The notes under the pieces were generated by a model. It made no database searches. It saw nothing but the letters and a program-made list of their open reading frames with translations, and was not told the DNA's origin. Both the position numbers and the translations under genes were made by a program. From contig JBASDX010000001.1 in the NCBI GenBank assembly GCA_049652385.1, positions 1 to 64,000 of the forward strand: DNA of 64,000 bases, read 5' to 3'. The DNA comes from DMER64 sp049652385. GTDB lineage: Bacteria; Bacteroidota; Bacteroidia; Bacteroidales; UBA932. Positions within the stretch are counted from its first letter, which is position 1; every line of letters begins with the position of its first letter. Shown here piece after piece: positions 50,401 to 59,295 of the stretch.

Positions 50401-50488
50401 CCGTTTTGGGATTATCTTGTTTGTTACAGGAAGCCATAGAGATACACACCACAAAAAGTAGTGTAAGCAGTGAGGGTAAGCGGTTCAT
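47447..50488 (-). CDS. Multidomain lipoprotein: BACON x3, LRR, thioredoxin-like, M64 peptidase
   Basis: 1013 residues. A lipoprotein signal ends in ISMASC (Cys about 20). Three BACON repeats follow (about 30-110, 112-200, 205-290; each ends in a TLTVKQTAKK / TVTITQSQK / FITITQLTR strand). Leucine-rich repeats cover about 320-530 (LPAEIGDLVKLTYLFLGYN, IPAEIGNLKELEILNLYGN). A redoxin-like domain lies at about 545-690 (VLYSWQSWCPYATAF, with one Cys where CxxC is usual). An M64 peptidase domain lies at about 705-985 with HESGGHGFGKLLDEY (H849, E850, H854). The motif has one residue more than HExxH, as I recall for Bacteroides relatives. BACON domains suggest glycan or mucin binding, so this may be a surface protease. 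It stands as a single gene. Confidence 0.88.
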   Translation of the reverse strand: MNRLPSLLTLLFVVCISMASCNKQDNPKTGMSYTVETAAASFNFVFSPEADWTATPSASWVSASPAFGNAGENITLEVSVEENTSYDDRTATITIMAGDKKQTLTVKQTAKKGFQLTGTTFSVGKDGGNISIPIKANVTYTCTVSEGAKSWLSVSKTKALSNYTIILQAAKNQTYDARTGTVTIAYEGQSATVTITQSQKDELIMSQKEFEVDSEGGELKVPVSTNTEYTCSVMEGAQDWISITNPRTKGLEDYNIVLQIAENESNEGRVGQIKVTGAGKESFITITQLTRDLIAGQRSALMALYNALNGFQWNKKDNWGSDKPLGEWYGVTTDGNGDVIRLELHENNLSGTLPAEIGDLVKLTYLFLGYNYGISGSIPAEIGNLKELEILNLYGNELSGEIPEELYSLPELSYLNLGVNNLSGELSPKIAGLSKLTGLWLNSNNFSGPLPKELGQMNLIQVGLNDNSFSGSLPDELGTLNNLEIFRLAANEFSGIIPISILNNPNIWDKFWGTITAYNNFDLSTLTYFPAPDFTFNDVEGNRINLGEEYTANQYTVLYSWQSWCPYATAFHPTLISLYNQYKSKGLDVIGYSSSDQLYDQMGMTDQILKEVADQLGMPWRTIYVTPKYHDAYYSMMTQGGSPSVHVVDKIGNIVFSTLSFSQNRDDLEAFIADKLGEGSGSVSYYASTDYSADGAVRTIQTHTAGSGITLIFTGDAFTDKDHADGSFDTRINQAVEAFFSEEPYTSLRNRFDVYSVAAVSKNREITDNSETAFSTYFGAGTKVGGDDVAVFTYAQKVPGVDLAKTLVSVVVNSPNYSGTCYMYEDNAAIGYSTISGFSEAEFAKLIRHESGGHGFGKLLDEYAYSGTISASDKNDFIYKRDVLGWGGNVDVTSNPAEIQWSVMLSDTRYQDVVGIYEGALTYASGAWRPTHNSIMHLNVGGYNAPSRFAIYKRIIRLSENREATFEEFATFDAPNLTKPSAAPAMAEKFEPLAPPVFIKGSWKDAKKLKSLK

Positions 50489-50581
50489 GGTTTACAGATT
50501 TGATTAAATGAATCTGCAAATATGGGATTTATTCTAAACCGTTGTCATCAGAGGGGTAAAAAATGTCACTTTTCAATCGCG

Positions 50582-50896
50582 TTATTTCTTCAGCTTGACC
50601 ACCAACAGGCGGAACCGCTCGCTGTCCTTGTTGAAGGGGCGGTGGGGGATATTTTTGGGGCTGTCAATGAGCATGTCCGGACCTACTTTTTGGATTTCAT
50701 CTCCTATTTCAATGAAACCTTCGCCTTCCAGGATGTAGAAGAATACGTCAATGGGGGTGGTATGAAGTTTTAATCCTTCGCCTTTTCCAAGAGAAATGTG
50801 GACTACTTGTACGGCGTCTGAATTGAAAATGATGCGGGCGTCTACGCCGTGCGGATTTTTGGATGTTTCAAAATCTTTGTAAGAGGTGATTTTCAT
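50582..50896 (-). CDS. Cupin-domain protein
   Basis: A 104-residue single-domain cupin. The two motifs are LKLHTTPIDVFFYILEGEG (motif 1, His and Glu) and DMLIDSPKNIPHRPFN (motif 2, His). Reaction unknown. The last 28 bases of the gene, or their reverse complement, recur at 47207-47234 beside the duplicated hipB fragment. Confidence 0.88.
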   Translation of the reverse strand: MKITSYKDFETSKNPHGVDARIIFNSDAVQVVHISLGKGEGLKLHTTPIDVFFYILEGEGFIEIGDEIQKVGPDMLIDSPKNIPHRPFNKDSERFRLLVVKLKK

Positions 50897-51068
50897 AAGG
50901 CATGTAATGCTAAAGGGTAAATACTATAAGGTAGTATAGCAAATAACGTGCAGGGAACACTTATTTATGTGTATACTGAAAAAATGGCAGGTATATCATT
51001 AATTATGGAGATAGTTGTAATATTATAAAAAATTACTTAAATTTGTAAAAGTTCAAAAAGCCATTCTT

Positions 51069-51695
51069 ATGGGGGTACCTGATAAGAGATATTTATACGT
51101 TGTTCTGTATGGTGCATTCATAGCACAACTTGCGGGTGTACTTCTTTTGTGTAGACCTACAACACATATTTTTTTATTGGCGCTTTTATACCTGATTAAT
51201 GCACAGGTCGTGTTTTTTACCTGGGGTATGAATAAAACAAACCTGCCGGGTAAAAAGCAGCGTAGGGAAGAAAATGAAAAAATGGAGAAGAAATCTGTAT
51301 CAAAGCCGATTAAAAAAACATGTAGAGATGTTAAGATCTTTTTCTACATGGGGTTGGTAATGATTATAGTAGCCATTAGTCTTCTCATTTTTAACAACAA
51401 CTTGCAAGGTTATGTGATACAATTTACGGCATTGGGACTTAGTACGCTGCTGGCTATCCAGTGGAACAACAATGCCAAGTTGTACCGCCTGACAAATAAA
51501 AAAATGGTTTTGGCGTTTCTTATCACAGTAATTATGCTGATGGCAATGGCTGTATGGTTTATACTTATACCGCCTTTTACATGGGATACACGCTTTAAGG
51601 TACTGGCATGGTTATGTTTTGTGAGCTCAGCGGTATTGCTGACGAATTATTACTATGCCATGCGTTTGATAAAAATGTTCTCTGTTCCCGTATAA
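51069..51695 (+). CDS. Membrane protein of unknown function
   Basis: 208 residues with six hydrophobic segments: two near residues 10-50, two near 90-130 and two near 145-200. A lysine-rich cytoplasmic-type loop (KKQRREENEKMEKKSVSK) lies between. I do not recognise the family. Monocistronic: a terminator follows 28 bp after its stop. Confidence 0.7.
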   Translation: MGVPDKRYLYVVLYGAFIAQLAGVLLLCRPTTHIFLLALLYLINAQVVFFTWGMNKTNLPGKKQRREENEKMEKKSVSKPIKKTCRDVKIFFYMGLVMIIVAISLLIFNNNLQGYVIQFTALGLSTLLAIQWNNNAKLYRLTNKKMVLAFLITVIMLMAMAVWFILIPPFTWDTRFKVLAWLCFVSSAVLLTNYYYAMRLIKMFSVPV

Positions 51696-51722
51696 ATACT
51701 TAGTTATTATTAAACTTTTGGC

Positions 51723-51760
51723 AAAGACTGAAGTCAAACTTTCAGTCTTTTTTTTATTTT
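51723..51760 (+). terminator. Terminator or attenuator directly before the RND operon
   Basis: Arms AAAGACTGAA (51723-51732) and TTCAGTCTTT (51741-51750) pair over 10 bp with an 8-nt loop. The T-run is interrupted once (51748-51755, 51757-51762). The start codon of the adaptor gene follows at 51767. Confidence 0.85.
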
Positions 51761-51766
51761 TTGCAT

Positions 51767-52864
51767 ATGTTAAAACGAGTCCGATGGATCATAGTATCCC
51801 TTGTCTTCATCTTGTTGGGGGGTATTCTTTATTTTATAACTGCCGGAAGAAAAGCAAACCCGCAAGGATTGGCCGGATTACCGGGTCCCGGGAGTCAGGG
51901 TGAACGTGTCTTGCATGTACATGTGGAAGTGTTGGATACGCATCCCATGACCGATTATACCATTACAACGGGTGATATTTTGCCGGCAGAAGAAGTGAAT
52001 CTGACTTTTGAGATTTCCGGGAAAGTAGTGGAGATTTGCTTTAACGAAGGTGAATTTGTAAAGAAAGGAACGGTATTGGCCCGCATAAATGATGCACCGT
52101 TGCAGGCGCAGCTCAAAAAGCTGGAATCGCAGGTAAAACTGGCACAAGACCGGGTCTATCGCCAGCAGGCGTTGCTGGAAAAAGACGCTGTGAGCCGGGA
52201 AGCCTTTGAGTCTGTACAAACCGATTACAACAAATTGATGGCAGATATAGAATTGGTAAAAGCACAACTGGCACAAACGGAACTGCGGGCCCCTTTTGAC
52301 GGGGTTATTGGGTTACGCCGCTTGAGCGAGGGTGCTTATGCCTCGCCGGGTAGCACCATAGCCACGTTATCAGATATTGGTACGTTGAAGATTGAATTTT
52401 CCGTACCGGAAATGTACGCTACCGATATCAAAAAAGGAACGCCCATTGAATTTGTGTTGACCGACAATCAGGGAAAGGAAAGGACGTGCCGGGCTAACGT
52501 ATATGCTGCCGAGGCGGGTATTCACCGGGACACACGCACTTTGACCGTACGGGCTTTGTACAGCAACGTGAGCCAATTATTGATTCCGGGAAGGTATGTA
52601 TCCGTGAAAATCTTGAAATCACAAATAGACCGGGCCGTCTCGGTTCCTTCAGAAGCCATCATTCCGGAAATGGGAGACAACCTTGTATTCGTGTATCGTA
52701 ACGGAAAGGCTTACTCCATAAGTATGGAGGCAGGCTTGCGTACGGAAAGCCGGGTACAGGCCCTGAGCGGTGTAGAAGCCGGAGATACGCTCATTGTATC
52801 GGGCGTGATGCAATTGCGCAACGGGCTGGATGTCGTGATTGATAAGTATGTGAACCGGCCATGA
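51767..52864 (+). CDS. RND efflux periplasmic adaptor (membrane fusion protein)
   Basis: From the ATG at 51767 it is 365 residues. One N-terminal membrane helix (WIIVSLVFILLGGILYFI) anchors it. The biotinyl-lipoyl halves are GKVVEICFNEGEFVKKGTVLARI and LRAPFDGVIGLRRLSEGAY, joined by a helical hairpin (about 105-165). The beta-barrel and membrane-proximal domains follow. It links the RND pump to the outer membrane channel. Start codon only 7 bases after the terminator T-run, with no clear Shine-Dalgarno. Overlaps the pump gene by 4 bases. Confidence 0.93.
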   Translation: MLKRVRWIIVSLVFILLGGILYFITAGRKANPQGLAGLPGPGSQGERVLHVHVEVLDTHPMTDYTITTGDILPAEEVNLTFEISGKVVEICFNEGEFVKKGTVLARINDAPLQAQLKKLESQVKLAQDRVYRQQALLEKDAVSREAFESVQTDYNKLMADIELVKAQLAQTELRAPFDGVIGLRRLSEGAYASPGSTIATLSDIGTLKIEFSVPEMYATDIKKGTPIEFVLTDNQGKERTCRANVYAAEAGIHRDTRTLTVRALYSNVSQLLIPGRYVSVKILKSQIDRAVSVPSEAIIPEMGDNLVFVYRNGKAYSISMEAGLRTESRVQALSGVEAGDTLIVSGVMQLRNGLDVVIDKYVNRP

Positions 52865-55800
52865 ACGTTTCTGAATTAAGTATAAAAAGGCCGGTGCTGG
52901 CCACGGTAGTGGTTCTGGTCATTACCCTGTTTGGTCTTATTGGATACACGTTTTTAGGGACGCGTGAATTTCCCAGTGTGGACCAGCCCATTATTACGGT
53001 CAGTACCAGTTATCCGGGAGCCAATGCAGACGTTATCATGAACCAGATTACGGAGCCATTGGAGCAAAACATAAACGGTATTCCCGGTATTCGTTCCCTA
53101 AGCAGCGTGAGCAGCCAGGGGATGTCGCGTATAACGGTAGAGTTTGAATTGAGTGTAGATTTGGAAACGGCTGCCAACGACGTCAGGGACAAAGTATCGC
53201 GGGCCCAACGTTTCCTGCCCAGGGATTGTGATCCGCCTACCGTGTCTAAAGCCGATGCGGATGCGCAGCCCATCATGCAGATAAGCGTGCGCAGCGACAA
53301 GCGTTCTTTAATGGAAGTCAGTGAGATAGCAGACCTTACGGTCAAAGAACAATTGCAGACCATCCAGGACGTGAGTGGTGTAAGCATATGGGGAGAGAAA
53401 CGGTATTCCATGCGTTTGTGGCTGGATCCGGTGCGTATGGCCGGCTACGGTATTACGCCGCTGGATGTCAAAAACGCTGTGGACAGGGAAAACGTAGAAT
53501 TGCCTTCGGGGCGGATAGAAGGAGATAAAATTGAATTATCCATTCGCACATTGGGGCTTATGACAACGCCCTATGAGTTCAACAACCTGATTATTAAAGA
53601 GAGTAAAGGCAATATTGTCCGTTTTCAGGATGTAGGCTGGGCTGAATTGGGGCCGGAAGATACGCGCAGTGCCTTCCGCAAAGACGGGGTGCCGATGGTG
53701 GTGGTGGTCATTATCCCGCAGCCGGGGGCCAACCATATCATGATAGCGGACGAGGCCATCAGCCGTATTGAGCAGATGCAAAAAGACTTGCCTGAGGATG
53801 TGTCGGTAGAAGTACTGATGGACAATACCCGGTTTATCAGGGCTTCCATAAAAGAAGTACGTAATACCATTTACATTGCCTTCTTGCTGGTGGTATTTAT
53901 CATTTATGTCTTTTTGCGCGATTGGAGGGTAACCCTGGTACCGGTAGTCGTGATTCCCGTTTCTTTGGTAGGGGCTTTTTTCATCATGTACCTGGCCGGA
54001 TTCTCCATCAACGTGCTTTCCATGCTGGCAGTAGTGCTATCGGTGGGGCTGGTGGTGGACGATGCCATTGTGGTGACGGAAAATATTTACGTACGTATTG
54101 AGCGCGGTATAACGCCCATCAAAGCCGGTATAGAGGGGTCCAAAGAAATTTTCTTTGCTGTGGTGTCTACCACCATTACGCTGGTAGCCGTTTTTTTGCC
54201 CATTGTTTTTATGGAAGGGATGACGGGCCGGTTGTTCCGGGAATTTAGCATTGTCATTGCCGGAGCGGTATCTATTTCTTCTTTGGTAGCCCTTACGTTT
54301 ACTCCCATGCTGGCTACAAAAATACTGCGCAAAAGAGATAAACAGGGCTGGTTATATATGAAAACGGAACCGTTTTTCAACGGCATGATTACGGGTTATA
54401 CGCGCTGGTTAAGTGTATTTATGAAACGAAAATGGCTGGCTATTCCCATAGTTGTACTTCTGCTGGCTGCCATAGGGTGGTATTGGAAAGTGCTTCCTTC
54501 TGAATTATCGCCACTGGAAGACCGCTCTCAATTTTCCATCAACGTCCGCGGTCAGGAGGGGAGTACGTTTGAATACGTACGTGATATCACCGATGATATA
54601 GCCCGGTTGGCCGATTCTGTAGTATACGAAAAAAGAGCGCTTACTTCACGTTCCGGCACCGGAAACGGTTTTGTGAGCATTATGCTGCCCGATATCGACC
54701 AAAGGGAGCGCAGCCAGATGGAAATTGCCGAGGCGGTCACCCGACAGGTGACCCGCGAAACACGTGCCCGCGTATTTGTGCAGCAAGCTTCGACCTTTGG
54801 CGGCCGGCGAGGAGGCATGCCCGTGCAGTATGTGCTGCAGGCTCCCAATATTGAAAAATTACGGGAAGTGCTGCCTGTTTTTATGGAAGAAGTAGACAAG
54901 AGTCCGGTCCTGCGTATGTCGGACGTAAACCTCAAGTTTACCAAACCGGAACTGCGAATTGTCATTGACAGGGATAAAGCCGGTATCATGGGTGTGAGTA
55001 CGCGAACCATTGCGCAAACCCTGCAATACGCCTTAAGCGGACAACGCATGGGCTATTTTTATATGAACGGAAAGCAATACCAGATTCTAGGCGAAATCAA
55101 CAGGCGCCAACGCAACATGCCGGCCCATTTGGAGTCTATTTTTGTTCGCAACGACAAAGGGCAAATGATCCAGATGGAAAACTTGGTAGAGCTGGTGGAA
55201 GACGTTGCTCCGCCACAATTGTACCGGTACAACCGGTTTGTGTCGGCAACGGTTACATCCGGTCTTAACCGGGGCTACACCATAGGAGACGGGCTGGCAG
55301 AAATGGACCGTATTGCAGATCTGGTGCTGGATGAGACCTTTCGGACGGCATTGTCCGGAGAGTCTAAAGAGTTCAGGGAAAGTGCATCGAGCCTGATTTT
55401 TGCCATGGTCCTGGCCCTGGTTTTGATTTTTCTGGTACTCTCGGCACAGTTTGAAAGTTTTAAAGACCCGTTGATTGTAATGTTTACTGTACCGCTCGCC
55501 TTGGCCGGAGGGTTGGCTTTGATGCGTTGGACCGGACAGACCATGAATATCTTCAGCCAGATTGGGTTAATCATGCTCATAGGATTGGTGGCCAAGAACG
55601 GTATATTGATAGTGGAATTTGCCAACCAGAAACAGGCTGCCGGGCAACCGAAAATGGAGGCCATCGTAGCGGCTGCCTCGCAACGGTTGCGTCCCGTGTT
55701 GATGACCAGCATTTCTACCATATTGGGACTCATCCCGTTGGTGTTTGCTACGGGAGAAGGTGCCCACGGACGGGTGGCTATGGGTATAGCCGTAACGGGC

Positions 55801-55905
55801 GGGTTGGTATTTGCTACGTTTATGACGTTGTTTATTGTACCGGCCATGTATGGATACATTGCCACAGACAGGAATAAAAATGAGAAAAAACTTCATGAAT
55901 ATTAA
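52861..55905 (+). CDS. RND multidrug efflux permease (AcrB/MdtB type)
   Basis: A proton-driven inner-membrane pump of 1014 residues, the usual length. Two RND repeats with 12 membrane helices and two large periplasmic loops. Family words are SIKRPVLATVVVLVITLFGL, YPGANADVIMNQITEPLEQ, GLVVDDAIVVTENIY (paired Asp in helix 4) and LIGLVAKNGILIVEFANQ (helix 10 Lys). Substrates cannot be predicted; drug or bile-acid efflux is typical in this phylum. The outer membrane gene starts inside its 3' end. Confidence 0.96.
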   Translation: MNVSELSIKRPVLATVVVLVITLFGLIGYTFLGTREFPSVDQPIITVSTSYPGANADVIMNQITEPLEQNINGIPGIRSLSSVSSQGMSRITVEFELSVDLETAANDVRDKVSRAQRFLPRDCDPPTVSKADADAQPIMQISVRSDKRSLMEVSEIADLTVKEQLQTIQDVSGVSIWGEKRYSMRLWLDPVRMAGYGITPLDVKNAVDRENVELPSGRIEGDKIELSIRTLGLMTTPYEFNNLIIKESKGNIVRFQDVGWAELGPEDTRSAFRKDGVPMVVVVIIPQPGANHIMIADEAISRIEQMQKDLPEDVSVEVLMDNTRFIRASIKEVRNTIYIAFLLVVFIIYVFLRDWRVTLVPVVVIPVSLVGAFFIMYLAGFSINVLSMLAVVLSVGLVVDDAIVVTENIYVRIERGITPIKAGIEGSKEIFFAVVSTTITLVAVFLPIVFMEGMTGRLFREFSIVIAGAVSISSLVALTFTPMLATKILRKRDKQGWLYMKTEPFFNGMITGYTRWLSVFMKRKWLAIPIVVLLLAAIGWYWKVLPSELSPLEDRSQFSINVRGQEGSTFEYVRDITDDIARLADSVVYEKRALTSRSGTGNGFVSIMLPDIDQRERSQMEIAEAVTRQVTRETRARVFVQQASTFGGRRGGMPVQYVLQAPNIEKLREVLPVFMEEVDKSPVLRMSDVNLKFTKPELRIVIDRDKAGIMGVSTRTIAQTLQYALSGQRMGYFYMNGKQYQILGEINRRQRNMPAHLESIFVRNDKGQMIQMENLVELVEDVAPPQLYRYNRFVSATVTSGLNRGYTIGDGLAEMDRIADLVLDETFRTALSGESKEFRESASSLIFAMVLALVLIFLVLSAQFESFKDPLIVMFTVPLALAGGLALMRWTGQTMNIFSQIGLIMLIGLVAKNGILIVEFANQKQAAGQPKMEAIVAAASQRLRPVLMTSISTILGLIPLVFATGEGAHGRVAMGIAVTGGLVFATFMTLFIVPAMYGYIATDRNKNEKKLHEY

Positions 55906-57205
55906 GTTGTTTTTCTTGCTGGTGTCGGTCGCCGTCGGATCGGCTGCGCATGCAGGACCTTTCGGAGACCCTATGGAGTCTGACAGCATCCTGTTGATGA
56001 CTCTGGAAGATTGTATAGAAGTAGGATTACAGAACAATTTCTCTGTGCGCATCATGCGCAACCTGGAACAACAGGCCGTTAATAACGCAACGCGGGGCCA
56101 TGCGGGGCAATTGCCTTCTGTAGGTATAAATGCGGTGTATGGGGGCTCGCTCCAAAACAGTGCTTTAAACAACAACGTACAGACGGGTGCCGATATCAGC
56201 TGGACGCTCTTTAATGGGTTCAGCATCAGGGCCAACTACGACCGGCTTCAGGAGCTGCGTATTTTGGGGACGTTGGATATGCAAGGGGCTTTGGAAGATT
56301 TTGTGGCCTCGGCCGCAACGGAATATTACCGCCTAATCCGTCAGCAGGTGCGGTTGGGTAACCTGCGTAAATCGGTGATTCTGTCCCGGGAGCGCTTACG
56401 TATTGTGCAGGAAAGCTACCGCCTGGGAGCCTCGTCGGGTCTTGATTATCAGCAGGCGCAGGTAGATTATAACGCAGATACGTCTGAATACCTGGTGCAA
56501 GTAGAATTGGTTCGAAGATCCATCATTCAGTTGAATAAACTGCTTGCTTTTCCGGATGTCGACCAAATCACGACACCGGCCGATACCATTATAATCCCCA
56601 ATAAACATCTGGACAGGATACGGCTGGAACGCAGGGCTATGGAGTCTAATACACAACTGTTGCAAGCCTCTACCCGTAAAAACATCTCGGACCTGGAGTA
56701 CAAGCGGATTCAAAGCCGGAATTATCCCTCGGTACGGCTGAATGCCGGTTACGGGTATCGGCATTATTGGTTTACGGGAAACGCGGACGAACGAGGTAAT
56801 CAATGGGGGCCCACTATAGGTGCCTCTATGGGCTTTGCATTGTACGACGGAGGAAACAGAAAACGAGAACAAGCCAATGCACGGTTGACGATGGAGAATA
56901 CCCGTCTGCAGCGGGAACAATTGGAACAAGCGGTACAAGCAGAGTTGGCCGGCTTGTGGCTTGCATATACCAATAATTTGAATTTGTGGGAAATAGAAAA
57001 AAGCAACCTACAAGTAGCTAAAAGCAATTACGAAGTGGCCATGGAGCGTTACCGTTTGAGTGAACTATCCGGGATTGCCTTAAGGGAGGCACAGTTGAGC
57101 CTGCTAAAATCGGAAGAACGACTTTCTACCGTAGAATATAATATAAAAATCTGTGAGATATCTTTACTTTTGTTGAGTGGTGATATACTCACGGCTACAT
57201 TATAA
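55880..57205 (+). CDS. TolC-family outer membrane efflux protein
   Basis: From the ATG at 55880 it is 441 residues with a signal peptide (IKLFFLLVSVAVGSAAHAG). An in-frame ATG at 55895 is also possible. Two TolC repeats are visible: LTLEDCIEVGLQNNFSVRIM-type start (MTLEDCIEVGLQNN) and LSRERLRIVQESYRLGASSGLDYQQAQ, then LQVAKSNYEVAMERYRLSELSGIALREAQ. Forms the outer channel of the pump. Overlaps the permease gene by 26 bases, so all three are co-translated. Confidence 0.93.
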   Translation: MRKNFMNIKLFFLLVSVAVGSAAHAGPFGDPMESDSILLMTLEDCIEVGLQNNFSVRIMRNLEQQAVNNATRGHAGQLPSVGINAVYGGSLQNSALNNNVQTGADISWTLFNGFSIRANYDRLQELRILGTLDMQGALEDFVASAATEYYRLIRQQVRLGNLRKSVILSRERLRIVQESYRLGASSGLDYQQAQVDYNADTSEYLVQVELVRRSIIQLNKLLAFPDVDQITTPADTIIIPNKHLDRIRLERRAMESNTQLLQASTRKNISDLEYKRIQSRNYPSVRLNAGYGYRHYWFTGNADERGNQWGPTIGASMGFALYDGGNRKREQANARLTMENTRLQREQLEQAVQAELAGLWLAYTNNLNLWEIEKSNLQVAKSNYEVAMERYRLSELSGIALREAQLSLLKSEERLSTVEYNIKICEISLLLLSGDILTATL

Positions 57206-57210
57206 ATATT

Positions 57211-59295
57211 ATGAAAAAAATAAGCTTTTTTGCCGCTGCTTTATTACTGATTTTTTCTTGTACCATGAACGACAATCCATTGTTTGACATACCGCAGGAA
57301 GGGTATGGACAACCGCCGTTTGACAAAATAAAGCTCAAACATTACAAACCGGCTTTTGAGCGGGCCATTGAGAAAGCGGAAAAACAAATCGACTCCATAG
57401 CCTACAATCCGGAAGCACCTACTTTCAGAAACACCATAGAAGCGTTAGAATTGGCGGGGGAAGAAGTAGAGTGGATTTCTCATATTTTCTTTAATCTAAA
57501 CGAGGCAGAGACTTCCGACAAGATGCAACGTCTGGCCGGGGATATGTCTAAGCTTATAACGGAATACGAATTGTTTGTCACGCTGCATACGGATTTGTTC
57601 AGACGCGTCAAGGAAGTATATGAAAAGTCAGACTGGAGTACGCTTACGCAGGAAGAAGCCCGTTTGCTGCAAATAACCTATAAGGATTATATACGCGGTG
57701 GGGCAAATCTGGTTGAAGAAGATAAACTGATGTACAGCCGGATTCAGGAGCGTTTGTCGGTAGCAGCTATTGAATTTTCCAGAAATGTGCTGGCCGCCAA
57801 CAACGATTTTGTCCTTAAAATCACAAGGGAAGAAGATTTGGCGGGTCTCCCGGAATCTATGAGGGAAATGGGAAGAGAAACGGCTTTGTCACGGAAGGAA
57901 GACGGATGGATATTTACGCTGCAAGGTCCCAGTTTTATGGGCTTTATGAAATACAGCGAAAACAGACCCCTGCGTGAAAAAATGTGGAAAACCTTCAGCA
58001 GCCGCTGTCTGGACAAGCACAACAACCGTTCTCTGATTAAAGAAATAGTAGACCTTAGGATTCAAACGGCTCGTTTACTGGGTTATGCAACTTATGCCGA
58101 CTATATTCTCGAGACTCGAATGGCAAAAAATCCGGAAACCGTACAAACCTTCCTGGAAGAGCTTATGGTAAAAACTTTGCCTTTCGCAAAAAAGGAGGTG
58201 GCAGAAGTACAGCAATTTGCACGTTCAAAAGGGTTCAAAGGGTTGTTGATGCCATGGGATTTTTCTTTTTGGTCAGAGAAGTTCCGCCAGGAGAAATACC
58301 AATTGCAGGAAGAGTTAGTAAAGCCGTATTTTTCTTTGGAGCATGTCCAGCAAGGCCTCTTTGACTTAGGCAATAAATTATTCGGTTTGCATTTTACCGG
58401 GGAACCTGACGTATCTGTCTACCATCCCGATGTGCAGGTGTATAGAGTAACCGATGAGAAAGGGAAATTTATGGGCTTGCTCTATACAGATTATTATCCA
58501 AGGCCATCCAAACAACAAGGTGCATGGATGACGGTATACAGACAGCAGTATTTTTGCAAAGGCAAAGAATTGCGTCCCTTTGTATCGCTCGTGGCTAATC
58601 TGACAAAACCAACGGCCACCGTGCCGTCGTTATTAACCCTGGATGAAGTCACTACGTTGTTTCATGAATTTGGTCATTGCCTGCAGGGTATATTGGCAGA
58701 GGGTAAGTATGCCTCTTTGACCGGAACCAATGTAGAGCGCGACTTTGTGGAATTTCCTTCACAAATTTTGGAGAACTGGGCTTTTGAACCGGAATTCATA
58801 CGTATGTATGCGTTGCATTATAAAACAAAGGAACCTATTCCGCAAGACCTCATAGAGCGTATTGTGTCTTCCCGGAAGTTTTTGGCGGGCTATGCCCAAA
58901 TCAGGCAGTTGCACTTTGGAAAAGTAGATATGTCCTGGCATTTTGTTACGGAAGTACCGCAAGATGACGTAGTGCCTTATGAAGAAAAAACGCTGGATGG
59001 TTTTCAATTGTTAACGTATATACCCGGTACGGCACTTTCACCGTCTTTTACACACATCTTCTCCGGCGGCTATGCAGCCGGCTACTATGCATACAAATGG
59101 TCGGAAGTTCTGGGAGCGGATGCCTTTGAATACTTTAAAGAAGAAGGCATATTTAACAGACACCTGGCCGATAAATTGAGGGAGCATGTCTTATCACGCG
59201 GCAATATAGAAGCACCGGATAGGCTATACAGGCAATTCCGCGGGCGTGATCCCGATCCCGAGGCGCTAATCCGGAAAGTGTTTCAATACCAATAA
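57211..59295 (+). CDS. M3-family metallopeptidase lipoprotein (peptidyl-dipeptidase Dcp-like)
   Basis: A zinc peptidase of 694 residues that removes dipeptides or cleaves oligopeptides. A lipoprotein signal (SFFAAALLLIFSC, Cys about 17) precedes a helical domain and the catalytic core with zinc motif TLFHEFGHCLQGIL. GTNVERDFVEFPSQILENW holds the third zinc ligand, and FSGGYAAGYYAYKWSEVL is the substrate-side His/Tyr region. It starts 5 bases after the tolC-type gene, so it may be on the efflux transcript. Its 3' end overlaps the convergent gene by 13 bp. Confidence 0.94.
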   Translation: MKKISFFAAALLLIFSCTMNDNPLFDIPQEGYGQPPFDKIKLKHYKPAFERAIEKAEKQIDSIAYNPEAPTFRNTIEALELAGEEVEWISHIFFNLNEAETSDKMQRLAGDMSKLITEYELFVTLHTDLFRRVKEVYEKSDWSTLTQEEARLLQITYKDYIRGGANLVEEDKLMYSRIQERLSVAAIEFSRNVLAANNDFVLKITREEDLAGLPESMREMGRETALSRKEDGWIFTLQGPSFMGFMKYSENRPLREKMWKTFSSRCLDKHNNRSLIKEIVDLRIQTARLLGYATYADYILETRMAKNPETVQTFLEELMVKTLPFAKKEVAEVQQFARSKGFKGLLMPWDFSFWSEKFRQEKYQLQEELVKPYFSLEHVQQGLFDLGNKLFGLHFTGEPDVSVYHPDVQVYRVTDEKGKFMGLLYTDYYPRPSKQQGAWMTVYRQQYFCKGKELRPFVSLVANLTKPTATVPSLLTLDEVTTLFHEFGHCLQGILAEGKYASLTGTNVERDFVEFPSQILENWAFEPEFIRMYALHYKTKEPIPQDLIERIVSSRKFLAGYAQIRQLHFGKVDMSWHFVTEVPQDDVVPYEEKTLDGFQLLTYIPGTALSPSFTHIFSGGYAAGYYAYKWSEVLGADAFEYFKEEGIFNRHLADKLREHVLSRGNIEAPDRLYRQFRGRDPDPEALIRKVFQYQ

